Shown here one piece after another: positions 8,980 to 21,406 of a stretch of DNA of 64,000 nt. A program made the translations under genes and the position numbers. Origin of the DNA: a bacterium HR10 (GTDB taxonomy: Bacteria > Acidobacteriota > Blastocatellia > HR10); assembly GCA_002923315.1 (NCBI GenBank), contig BEHM01000006.1:1-64000 (forward strand), read 5' to 3'. The notes below the pieces were generated by a model, which was given only the letters and a program-made list of their open reading frames with translations, was not told the origin of the DNA and made no database searches. Position 1 is the stretch's first letter. The number at the start of each line of letters is the position of its first letter.

Positions 8980-12587
<3,608 letters not shown>

Positions 12588-12591
<4 letters not shown>

Positions 12592-13079
12592 GACGATGTG
12601 GGCGTCGCAGGGAGAGCCCGAATGCGCTGGATCACGCGCGTCGTGGAATACCCCTCGTGATAGGGGAGCGAGAGGACGCGCCCACCGGCGGCTTCGACCG
12701 CTTCGCGTCCGACGATCTCCTCCGGGGGCCAGTCGCCGCCTTTGACGAGGACATCGGGAAGGAGATCGGCGATGAGCGCGCGCGGCGTGAGATCATCGAA
12801 GATGGTGACGTAATCCACCGCTTCGAGGGCAGCGAGCATCTCCGCGCGCTCGCGCTCGGGGAAGATGGGACGATCGGGGCCTTTCAACGCGCGCACGGAG
12901 GCATCGCTGTTGATCGCGACGATGAGGACGTCGCCGAGAGTCTTCGCCTGCTGGAGGAACCGAACGTGACCAGGATGCAGGAGATCGAAACATCCGTTGG
13001 TGAAGACGACGCGTCGGCCCTCGCGCCGCAGGCGCTCGCGCTCGCGTCGCAGGGTCTGCGGATCGAGGATCTCACCCAT
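12588..13079 (-). CDS. rfaE2: Heptose-1-phosphate adenylyltransferase (RfaE2-type)
   Basis: This enzyme transfers AMP from ATP to D-glycero-beta-D-manno-heptose 1-phosphate to make ADP-heptose for the LPS inner core. The 163-residue protein is a stand-alone nucleotidyltransferase domain matching the C-terminal half of HldE. It shows the signature [13 protein letters not shown] (HxGH at residues 35-38), [16 protein letters not shown], and the C-terminal STTRVIQRI that contacts ATP. The kinase half (RfaE1/HldA) is not in the window. It overlaps mfd by 4 bases and follows serS by 18 bases. Confidence 0.93.
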
Positions 13080-13097
13080 GGTGAAGCACCGCTGGTG

Positions 13098-14495
<1,398 letters not shown>

Positions 14496-14499
14496 TTAC

Positions 14500-14528
14500 A
14501 AATTATCACAGCTCGCAGATGGCGGCAA
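14500..14528 (-). promoter_or_regulatory. Sigma-70-type promoter with extended -10, serS operon
   Basis: On the minus strand: TTGCCG, 17-base spacer, TAATTT, with TGA directly before the -10 (extended -10). It lies about 26 bases before the serS ATG in the 128-base gap shared with the divergent galU gene. Confidence 0.65.
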
Positions 14529-14602
14529 ACGCGTGAAGCGGCGATCATCGCGTTTCGTCCGTGAGGATTGTGGGGTGACCGCGCGCGTCGGGGAGGGGAG
14601 CG

Positions 14603-15484
14603 ATGTCGGAGCGAGGGGTGATGAGAATTCGGAAGGCGGTCTTTCCGGCAGCCGGCTTGGGGACGCGCTTTCTGCCGGCGACCAAGGCGCAGCCCAAGGA
14701 GATGCTCCCGCTCGTGGATAAACCGCTCATTCAATATGCGGTCGAGGAAGCCATCCAGAGCGGGATCGAGCAGATGATCATCGTGACCGGGCGGGGGAAG
14801 AATGCCATCGAGGATCATTTCGACATCGCGTTCGAGCTGGAGCAGGCCCTTGAGGAGCGAGGAAAGCGCGATCAGGCGGAGGAGATTCGCCGGATCGCGG
14901 AGATGACGCGCTTCGCCTACGTGCGGCAGAAGAAGGCTCTGGGGCTGGGCCACGCCATTCTCGTCGCGCGCGATCTGGTGGATGACGAACCGTTCGCGGT
15001 GCTGCTGGGCGATGACGTGATTGATGCGCCGACGCCGTGCGTGCGCCAACTGATGGCGGTCTTCGAGCGGTATCGCGCGCCGGTGATCGCGCTGATGCGG
15101 ATCGAGGGGCCGGAGATCTCGCGCTTCGGCGTCGTGCGCGGGGAGATGGTCGAGCCACGCGTCTATCGGCTGCTGGACATGGTCGAGAAGCCGCGACCGG
15201 AGGACGCGCCGTCGAATCTGGCGATCGTGGGGCGCTATATTCTGACGCCCGACATCTTCGAGGAGCTGGAGGTCACGCCTCCGGGAGCAGGAGGGGAGAT
15301 TCAACTCACCGATGCGCTGCGCGCTCTGCTGCGACGGCGACCGATTTACGGCTATGAGTTCGAGGGCCGGCGCTACGATGCCGGGGATAAGCTGGGGTTT
15401 CTGATCGCTACTGTGGAGCTGGCGCTGAAGCGGGAGGATATTGGGGAAGCGTTCCGGACCTATTTGAAGGGATTGCAGCTCTGA
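14603..15484 (+). CDS. galU: UTP-glucose-1-phosphate uridylyltransferase
   Basis: GalU makes UDP-glucose from UTP and glucose 1-phosphate, the precursor for glycans and the substrate of the Ugd encoded at 35882. The 293-residue length is standard. The N-terminal signature AVFPAAGLGTRFLPATKAQ with PKEMLPLVDKP is complete, as are LGLGHAILVAR, LLGDDVI, VEKP and AGGEIQLTDAL. Two starts are possible, 14603 (GGGGAGGGG upstream) and the in-frame ATG at 14621; I keep the first. Its stop overlaps the start of the next gene by one base. Confidence 0.96.
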   Translation: MSERGVMRIRKAVFPAAGLGTRFLPATKAQPKEMLPLVDKPLIQYAVEEAIQSGIEQMIIVTGRGKNAIEDHFDIAFELEQALEERGKRDQAEEIRRIAEMTRFAYVRQKKALGLGHAILVARDLVDDEPFAVLLGDDVIDAPTPCVRQLMAVFERYRAPVIALMRIEGPEISRFGVVRGEMVEPRVYRLLDMVEKPRPEDAPSNLAIVGRYILTPDIFEELEVTPPGAGGEIQLTDALRALLRRRPIYGYEFEGRRYDAGDKLGFLIATVELALKREDIGEAFRTYLKGLQL

Positions 15485-16263
15485 TGTTTCGCCTTCCACA
15501 ACATCGGATTCCGGCCTGGGCTCAAGCGGTGGAGGAGGCGCGCGCGGCCTATGAGGCGCTCGGGCCGCTGCCGTCGGAACGGCTCGCCGAGCTGGCCGGA
15601 TGGCTGCTTCTGGAACAGGTGGCGCAGGAGATGCGCCTGGATGGCTACCGGGTGGAGCGCGAGCGCCTTCGGCAGCTGGTGCTGGAAGGGGGGGAGGCTC
15701 AGACGCCGGAGGAGCATCTGGCCGTGGCCTTCGCCGCCGCTGTGCGACGCTTGAGCACCTATGTTGCCGAGAAGGTGGAAGAGGGGGCGCCGGTCGAGCT
15801 GACGCTCGACGTGCTCATAGACCTCATGCGCGTGAGCGCAGGGCGCGCCGACGGCGGGATGGAGCTGCTGCGCCAACGTCGCGCGAATCCCTTATATCCG
15901 GAGCACGATCCGTGCTCGCCCGAAGAGCTGCCGCATCTGCTCCGTGTGACCTTGGAGTGGTTCACGGCGGAGAGCTTCGCCCAATTGAATCCCATTGAGC
16001 AGGCGGCCCTGGTGCACGTTCGGCTCACGGACCTGCAGCCGTTTGAGCGCGCATATCAGCGCGTGGTGCGGTTGGCCTCCAGTCTCTACACGCTGCGCGC
16101 GGGGTTGCCGCCTATCATCATCCCGGCCGAAGCCGCCCCGGTGTACTACGAAGCGTTGCTCTCCGGATTGCGCATGGCGACGCAACCGCTGGTCGAATTG
16201 TTCGCGCGGCTGGTGGCGGGAACGTTGCGGACGCTGCGCGAGCTCGCCCTGGGGGGCACGTGA
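15484..16263 (+). CDS. Degenerate Fic-fold-like protein, catalytic motif lost
   Basis: The 259-residue protein looks like a Fic-family fold whose active site has decayed. Residues 178-210 align with the Fic core: H-x(6)-QPFERAYQRVVR followed by L-x-GLPPIIIP, which resembles the typical segment after HPFxDGNGRxxR. The His is Gln185, the acidic residue is Arg189 and GNG is AYQ (190-192), while PF and both arginines (193, 196) remain. AMP transfer is therefore unlikely. The first 150 residues are helical and not recognised. It overlaps galU by one base and precedes the RNase gene by 3 bases, so the three are probably co-transcribed. The Fic relation is my reading of motif spacing. Confidence 0.6.
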   Translation: MFRLPQHRIPAWAQAVEEARAAYEALGPLPSERLAELAGWLLLEQVAQEMRLDGYRVERERLRQLVLEGGEAQTPEEHLAVAFAAAVRRLSTYVAEKVEEGAPVELTLDVLIDLMRVSAGRADGGMELLRQRRANPLYPEHDPCSPEELPHLLRVTLEWFTAESFAQLNPIEQAALVHVRLTDLQPFERAYQRVVRLASSLYTLRAGLPPIIIPAEAAPVYYEALLSGLRMATQPLVELFARLVAGTLRTLRELALGGT

Positions 16264-16266
16264 CCG

Positions 16267-18276
16267 ATGGACGTTCGCCGGATCGAGGACTACGAGGGAC
16301 GCATTGTGGAATTCCTCGAGGAAGAGACGCCCCGGTTGGGGCTCGTCCTCAAGGCGGGGAGAGCGCGCGTGCACCTTTTGGATGAACGCGGGCGGGAGGA
16401 GGCCGTTCCGGTGACGCGGATCTATGTGGTGCATGCGCTGCGGCCCGCGCAGCCAGCGGAGTTCCCGCATCTGGCCGAGGCGCTGCGAGCGCAGATCGAA
16501 GCGCGACGCCGGGAGATTGATCTGGAGCTGTTGTGGGAAGGGGTGCGGGAACGGGAGCGGGAGTATGCGTTGCCGGAGTTGGCCGAGCAGTATTTCGGCG
16601 CAGCTTCGGGGATCGAGCAAGCGGCGATGATGCGCGCGCTGCTGGATGACCGCTTCTACTTCCGGCGGCGGGGCGTGCGCTTCGCTCCTCGCCCTGTGGA
16701 GCAGGTCGAGCAGCTTCGCCATCAGGAGGCGCAGCAGCGTCAACGCGCCGAGCAGAAGGAGCGCGCGATCGCGTGGCTTCGCGCCGTGCTCGCCTCCGAG
16801 GATCCGGCGACGATCCCCGAACAGTGGGCGGGCCTGCTGGAGCGCGTGGAAGATTTCCTCTTGCGCCGGCAGATGAACGAAGTCGCCCGATGGCTCGCGG
16901 AGGTGGATGAGGAGCGAACGGCGCGCGAGGTCGCCTACGAGGTGCTGGTGAAGACGGGGCGAGTGGATGCGACGGCCGATCCCTTCCTCATCCTCGCCGG
17001 TCTGGAGACGTCCTTTCGCGCGCGGGCTCTGGAGGCGGCTGAGCGGTTGATCCCTTTCGCCGGAGCATCGGATCGCGCGGATTTCATCGGTGCGTGGACC
17101 ATCTCGATTGATGATGAGGAGACCGAGGAGATTGATGACGCCCTCAGCCTGGAGCCGGGAGCCGGCGGATGGCGTGTGGGGATTCACATCGCCGATGTGG
17201 CGCACTATGTGCGCAAGGGCGATGTGCTCGACCAGGAGGCCTCCCGGCGCGGCGTGACGGCTTACTTGCCGACGCAGCGCGTGCTGATGTTCCCCGAACG
17301 GCTCGCGTGCGATTTGGCGAGCTTGCGACAGGGAGAGGTGCGGCCGACGCTCAGCCTTGTGCTCGACATTGACGAGGAGGGGACCGTGAGGGAAGCGACG
17401 CTTGTCCCCGGCATGATCCGCGTCGTGCGGCGGCTCAGCTACGATGAGGTGGATCGGTTGATCGCCGAGGACGAGGGCGAGATAGGGGGGCGCTTGCGGC
17501 GACTCCTGCGTTGGGCGCACCGATGGGCCGAGGAGCGATTCCAGCGCGGCGCCATCTGGTTGCGACGACCTGAAGTGAAGGTGCGCGTGCGCGACGGGCG
17601 CATTCACATCAAGCGGCTTGATCCGGGGGCGCCCGCCCGATTCCTGGTGAGCGAGCTGATGGTCCTGATGAATCATGTGGCGGCTGAGCAGGCCGCGCGG
17701 CGGGGGATTCCGATCATCTTTCGGGCGCAGGACCCGCCTGCTCATCCGCCGGACGACGAGCTGCGCGCGCGCCTGCGCCAGGAGTACGATCCCCTTCGGG
17801 TGGAGCAGGCCGTGCGCGGGCTCCAACGCTCGCGGCTCTCGCTCTCTCCTCAGCCGCATGCCGGGCTGGGCTTGAGCGCTTACACGCAACTGACCTCACC
17901 GATTCGGCGGTTCGCCGATCTGGTCGTGCAGCGGCAGATTCGGGCGGCTCTGGTTGGCGAGCCCTATCCGTATGAGCGCGAGGAGCTGCTCGAAGTCCTG
18001 GCGACAGCCGAGACCATCGAACGCGAGATGCGCGCCTTGGAGCAGCGGGCGCATCGGTATTGGCTTCTGGAATACATTCGGCAGCTCCCAGAGGAGACGG
18101 AGCTGGAGGCCGTCGTCATCCGTCGCACCCGTGAGGGGTATGAGGTCGAGCTTGGGGAGTGGGTTCTGCGAGCGTCCCTGCGCACGAGCGCAGAGCTTGT
18201 GCCGGGAGCGCGTCTGCGGGTGAGATGCGAGCAGTGCGATCCGAGATCCGGCGTGCTGTGGGTGCGGATCGCGTGA
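16267..18276 (+). CDS. RNase II/RNase R-family 3'-5' exoribonuclease
   Basis: The 669-residue protein has an N-terminal small beta domain, a long helical linker (about 70-260), and an RNB catalytic domain at about 268-590 with SIDDEETEEIDDALS (Asp282, Asp290 and Asp291 as metal ligands) and GWRVGIHIADVAHYV, RRGVTAYLPT, YTQLTSPIRRFADLVVQ. Position 288 is Glu where RNase R has Asp; this is also seen in organelle/cyanobacterial-type members as I recall. The C-terminal S1-like tail is short. It degrades RNA from the 3' end in the cytoplasm. It is closer to the short RNase II/plant RNR1 style than to long RNase R. Confidence 0.9.
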   Translation: MDVRRIEDYEGRIVEFLEEETPRLGLVLKAGRARVHLLDERGREEAVPVTRIYVVHALRPAQPAEFPHLAEALRAQIEARRREIDLELLWEGVREREREYALPELAEQYFGAASGIEQAAMMRALLDDRFYFRRRGVRFAPRPVEQVEQLRHQEAQQRQRAEQKERAIAWLRAVLASEDPATIPEQWAGLLERVEDFLLRRQMNEVARWLAEVDEERTAREVAYEVLVKTGRVDATADPFLILAGLETSFRARALEAAERLIPFAGASDRADFIGAWTISIDDEETEEIDDALSLEPGAGGWRVGIHIADVAHYVRKGDVLDQEASRRGVTAYLPTQRVLMFPERLACDLASLRQGEVRPTLSLVLDIDEEGTVREATLVPGMIRVVRRLSYDEVDRLIAEDEGEIGGRLRRLLRWAHRWAEERFQRGAIWLRRPEVKVRVRDGRIHIKRLDPGAPARFLVSELMVLMNHVAAEQAARRGIPIIFRAQDPPAHPPDDELRARLRQEYDPLRVEQAVRGLQRSRLSLSPQPHAGLGLSAYTQLTSPIRRFADLVVQRQIRAALVGEPYPYEREELLEVLATAETIEREMRALEQRAHRYWLLEYIRQLPEETELEAVVIRRTREGYEVELGEWVLRASLRTSAELVPGARLRVRCEQCDPRSGVLWVRIA

Positions 18277-18312
18277 GCGGATGAAACTCTGCGACAGGGG
18301 AGGGAAGCGAGG

Positions 18313-18744
18313 ATGATCACCGTTCCGAAGTTGACGTTGCAGGACGCCAAGATCATCCTGGAGGGCGCCGAGCGTAAGGCGCAGGAGATCGGCGTCCCCA
18401 TGGACATCGCCGTCGTGGACGATGGGGGGAATTTGCTGGCCTTTCACCGCATGGATGGGGCGAAGATCACCAGCATTGACATCGCCATCAACAAGGCCTT
18501 CACGGCGGCGGGGGCGCGCAAAGCGACGCACGAGTACGCGGAGATCGCGCAGCCGGGGGGGCCGGCCTTCGGCATTCACGTCAGCAATCAGGGACGCTTC
18601 ATGATCTTCGGCGGCGGCCTGCCGATCTTCGTGGACGGGCACATCGTCGGCGGCGTCGGCTGCAGCTCGGGGACGCCGGAGCAGGATCGGTTGGTCGCAC
18701 AAGCGGGCATTGACGCCTTCCTGGCTTCCCTCAAACGAGAATAA
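18313..18744 (+). CDS. GlcG/HbpS-family (DUF336) protein
   Basis: The 143-residue protein matches the GlcG/HbpS/PduO-C fold: LTLQDAKIILEGAERKAQEIG, PMDIAVVDDGGNLLAFHRMDGA, INKAFTAAGARKAT, and the glycine-rich GGGLPIFVDGHIVGGVGCSSGTPEQD. Family members bind haem or cobalamin, or have no known role; some are linked to glycolate genes, but the glc operon here is about 27 kb away. A GGGAGGG ribosome site precedes the ATG. It follows the RNase gene by 36 bases. Confidence 0.9.
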   Translation: MITVPKLTLQDAKIILEGAERKAQEIGVPMDIAVVDDGGNLLAFHRMDGAKITSIDIAINKAFTAAGARKATHEYAEIAQPGGPAFGIHVSNQGRFMIFGGGLPIFVDGHIVGGVGCSSGTPEQDRLVAQAGIDAFLASLKRE

Positions 18745-18812
18745 GGGCGCGGCGAGCGCGCGCGGGGACGCGCCACGTGCGGGCACAGCGGTCGCCGCTC
18801 GGGGGGATGTGC

Positions 18813-18842
18813 TTGCTCCAATTGTCGCGCCTTTGATATATT
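18813..18842 (+). promoter_or_regulatory. Promoter placed directly against the yggS start codon
   Basis: TTGCTC (18813-18818), an 18-base spacer, then TATATT (18837-18842). The ATG is only 8 bases after the -10, so the expected transcript would begin at or within a base or two of the start codon. No properly spaced ribosome site is present. Confidence 0.5.
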
Positions 18843-18850
18843 CCGAGGCG

Positions 18851-19546
18851 ATGTCTGAGGATGTCGCTGAGCGCATCGCGCAGGTGCGCGAGCGAATGCG
18901 CCGCGCTGCCGAGCGCGCCGGCCGCTCGCCTGAAGAGATCACGCTCGTGGCCGTGACCAAAGGCGTGGAGGTCGCGCGCATTCGCGCGGCGATCGCGGCC
19001 GGGCTCACTCATTTCGGCGAGAATCGCGTTCAGGAGGCGGAGCGGAAGATCGCCGAGATCGCGGAGCCCGTCACTTGGCATCTGGTCGGGCATCTGCAGT
19101 CGAATAAGGCGCGCAAGGCTATCGGACTCTTCCAGATGATTCATTCGGTGGACAGTGTTCGGCTCGCCGAGCGGCTCGATCGTCTGGCGGGCGAACGGGG
19201 ACGTCCGATCCCTGTCCTGCTACAGGTGGATCTGGCGGGGGAGCCGACGAAGTTCGGCATTCCGGTGGACCATCTGGTCGAAGTGGCCCAGGCCTGCCGT
19301 TCCTTGCGCCATCTGCAGGTTCTGGGACTCATGGCCATTCCGCCCTATTTCGAGGATCCCGAGCGCGTTCGCCCGTATTTTCGCCGGTTGGCCGAGTGCC
19401 TGCGGGAACTGAACGCGCGCGAGCTGTTCGAGCCACCGCTGCGTGAGCTCTCGATGGGCATGAGCCATGATTTCGAGGTCGCGATCGAGGAAGGGGCGAC
19501 CTTGGTCCGTATCGGACGCGCGATCTTCGGGGAGCGTCAGCCATGA
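18851..19546 (+). CDS. yggS: YggS/PROSC-family pyridoxal-phosphate homeostasis protein
   Basis: This cytoplasmic protein binds PLP and tunes vitamin B6 and amino-acid pools; it has no settled enzymatic activity. The 231-residue length is normal. It shows [10 protein letters not shown] (PLP lysine), [49 protein letters not shown] and [29 protein letters not shown] chose the ATG at 18851; an in-frame extension to 18710 would overlap the previous gene and is compositionally poor. It overlaps yggT by 4 bases. The promoter position suggests a leaderless message. Confidence 0.95.
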   Translation: MSEDVAERIAQVRERMRRAAERAGRSPEEITLVAVTKGVEVARIRAAIAAGLTHFGENRVQEAERKIAEIAEPVTWHLVGHLQSNKARKAIGLFQMIHSVDSVRLAERLDRLAGERGRPIPVLLQVDLAGEPTKFGIPVDHLVEVAQACRSLRHLQVLGLMAIPPYFEDPERVRPYFRRLAECLRELNARELFEPPLRELSMGMSHDFEVAIEEGATLVRIGRAIFGERQP

Positions 19547-20148
19547 GCATCGTGGGCGTCGTTTTCGAAGCGCTGCGGGGATTGCTCTGGGGGGCGTTCG
19601 TCCTCACTCTCGGCTTGGTCATCGCGCGAATGGTGGTGGATGGTCTTCGCCTGAATCCCTTCAGATGGTCCCCCTATCTGATCCGGCGATGGAGCGAGCC
19701 GTTGCTCATGCCCTTGCGGCGCAATCCGCTGGCCTTCTCCTCACGGTACGATCTGGCCCCTGTGCTCTTCATCATCCTGGCCATCCTCATTCTGGCGTTC
19801 GGCCTGCATTTTCTCGGTGATGCGTATCGTGCGGTGGTCGGATTTGGATTGGCGGCGCGGTTCTTCGCGCGCGGCGATCTCGGTCTGGGCGCGCGGTACC
19901 TCATCGGCCATGCGCTCTTGCTCTTGCTCTCGGTGGCTATGATCTGCGTCGTCTTCGGCGTCGTCTTCTCCTGGATCGGCCTCTATCGCGGTCGGCTCGT
20001 GCGCTTCATCTGGTGGGGATTTGAGCGGATCACGAGGCCGCTGCGGCGCCTGGTGCCGCCGATCGGCCTGTTCGATCTGACGCCCCTGGCGGCATATTTC
20101 GTCTTGCTGCTTCTCTCCTGGCTCGTCGAAGTCATCTTTCTCAGGTGA
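19543..20148 (+). CDS. yggT: YggT-family integral membrane protein
   Basis: The 201-residue protein has about five membrane segments arranged as two YGGT-type repeats: a segment at about 8-28, a segment near 65-85, then LLLLSVAMICVVFGVVFSWIG and AAYFVLLLLSWLVEVIFL. A motif like RPLRRLVPPIGLFDLTPL between segments is typical of YGGT. The yggS-yggT pairing is widely conserved. The family has been linked to cell division and osmotic tolerance, without a defined mechanism. Its ATG overlaps the yggS stop (ATGA). Confidence 0.88.
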   Translation: MSIVGVVFEALRGLLWGAFVLTLGLVIARMVVDGLRLNPFRWSPYLIRRWSEPLLMPLRRNPLAFSSRYDLAPVLFIILAILILAFGLHFLGDAYRAVVGFGLAARFFARGDLGLGARYLIGHALLLLLSVAMICVVFGVVFSWIGLYRGRLVRFIWWGFERITRPLRRLVPPIGLFDLTPLAAYFVLLLLSWLVEVIFLR

Positions 20149-20189
20149 TTCGGTGCAGACCAGGTATCGTCCTGCGAGAGAAGGGGAGG

Positions 20190-20432
20190 ATGTCGCGCGC
20201 GTCCGTTCGCGTTCGGACCTATTCGGGATATCGAGGGGAGCAGCGCCCCACGGCGCTGGAGCGCGAGGGGCGGTGGATTCTGGTGGAGGAGATCCTGGAC
20301 GAGGCTGTGGAGTGGGATGGCGAGCGGGTCTGGCGGCGGTTTCGCATTCGCGCCGGAGGGCGCGTTCTCGTGTTGAGACGCGATGAACAAGGGGGCGCGT
20401 GGTTCTTGGAGGAAGAGGGGGAGGCCACATGA
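20190..20432 (+). CDS. Small DUF6504-like protein
   Basis: The product of about 80 residues begins MSRASVRVRTYSGYRGEQRP and ends with VLRRDEQGGAWFLEEE, a small beta-rich layout that resembles the DUF6504 family as I remember it (no known function). An earlier GTG at 20145 overlaps the yggT stop but would add a poorly conserved stretch; the ATG at 20190 directly follows AAGGGGAGG, somewhat close for a ribosome site. It probably belongs to the yggS-yggT transcript. Confidence 0.65.
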   Translation: MSRASVRVRTYSGYRGEQRPTALEREGRWILVEEILDEAVEWDGERVWRRFRIRAGGRVLVLRRDEQGGAWFLEEEGEAT

Positions 20433-20495
20433 GGCCCTTGCTCGCCCCGCGGAGCCCTTCGCCGGAGATGCGCGGGAAGCTCTCTCAGGCCGTGC

Positions 20496-20524
20496 TTGCC
20501 AAACCGGAGCCATTCTCGTAGTAT
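20496..20524 (+). promoter_or_regulatory. Sigma-70-type promoter for mqnA
   Basis: TTGCCA (20496-20501), a 17-base spacer, then TAGTAT (20519-20524). Predicted transcription start near 20531, about 40 bases before the mqnA ATG. It lies after the DUF6504-like gene, so mqnA and the OmpA-type gene behind it can form a separate unit. Confidence 0.6.
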
Positions 20525-20569
20525 ACCGAGCATGCGGTTGGGATTTGAGCGCGAGGCGGAACAGGTGGA

Positions 20570-21394
20570 ATGGCGGAGTGGATCGAGAGGCCGGTGATCG
20601 CGGCCTCGACGTATTTGAATTCAGCACCGTTGTGCTATAGCTTCCTTCACGGCTCCCTTCGTGAAGCCGTCCTTTTTCTCCCCCATGCGGCGCCCTCGAC
20701 ATGCGCGGAGCTCTTGCGGGACGGGCAGGTGGATGCGGCGCTGATCCCTGCCATCGAATATCAGCGGATTGCGGGCGTGGTGATCGTTCCTGACGTCGCC
20801 GTCGTCTCCCGGCATGAGGTGCAAAGCGTCTTCCTCGCGTCGCGGGAGCCGATCGAGCGCGTACGTCGAGTCGCGCTGGACATCTCCTCGCGAACGGGGG
20901 CGGCGCTGACGCGCATCTTCTTCGAGCATTTCATGGGGCGTCGCGTGCAGTATGTCCCCTGGCCGCCGGATGTGGATGCCATGCTCTCGGTCGCGGATGC
21001 GGCGCTTCTGATCGGCGATCCCGCGCTTCTGGTGCGCTATTCTCGTCGAGATCTTCGGATCTACGACTACGCGCGGCTGTGGCGGGAATATACGGGGAAA
21101 CCCCTGGTCTTCGCTTTCTGGGCTGTCCGGGAGGATCGTCAGAAGCTGGGGCAGCGCGTGGACTTTCAGTGGGCGAAGGTGGAGGGGCTTCGATCTCGAG
21201 AGCGAATCATCGCGCGGTACGCTGAGACGCTGCGGCTGCCGCCGGAATTCCTCCGGCAGTATCTGGAGGAGTCGGTCACATACGATCTGGATGAGGAGGG
21301 GATCTCCAGCCTCATGCTCTTTTACGATCTGGCTCATCGAGTGGGCGTGGTGAGCGATGTGCGACCGCTGCGCTTTCTCTCGAAGCCGACATGA
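20570..21394 (+). CDS. mqnA: Chorismate dehydratase (futalosine menaquinone pathway)
   Basis: MqnA removes water from chorismate to give 3-[(1-carboxyvinyl)oxy]benzoate, the first step of the futalosine route to menaquinone. The 274-residue length and periplasmic-binding-protein-like fold fit: ASTYLNSAPLCYSFLHG at the start, DAALIPAIEYQRI, ALDISSRTGAALTRI, DAALLIGDPAL, and TGKPLVFAFWAVR. No other mqn gene is in the window. It suggests a menaquinone-based respiratory chain, compatible with the electron-transfer proteins seen here. Confidence 0.92.
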   Translation: MAEWIERPVIAASTYLNSAPLCYSFLHGSLREAVLFLPHAAPSTCAELLRDGQVDAALIPAIEYQRIAGVVIVPDVAVVSRHEVQSVFLASREPIERVRRVALDISSRTGAALTRIFFEHFMGRRVQYVPWPPDVDAMLSVADAALLIGDPALLVRYSRRDLRIYDYARLWREYTGKPLVFAFWAVREDRQKLGQRVDFQWAKVEGLRSRERIIARYAETLRLPPEFLRQYLEESVTYDLDEEGISSLMLFYDLAHRVGVVSDVRPLRFLSKPT

Positions 21395-21406
21395 GAGGAG
21401 GGTGCC

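Noticed and set aside
15892-17889. 665-residue open frame on the minus strand opposite the RNase gene
   Set aside because: Antisense to the RNB domain; no recognisable motif and proline/arginine-rich.
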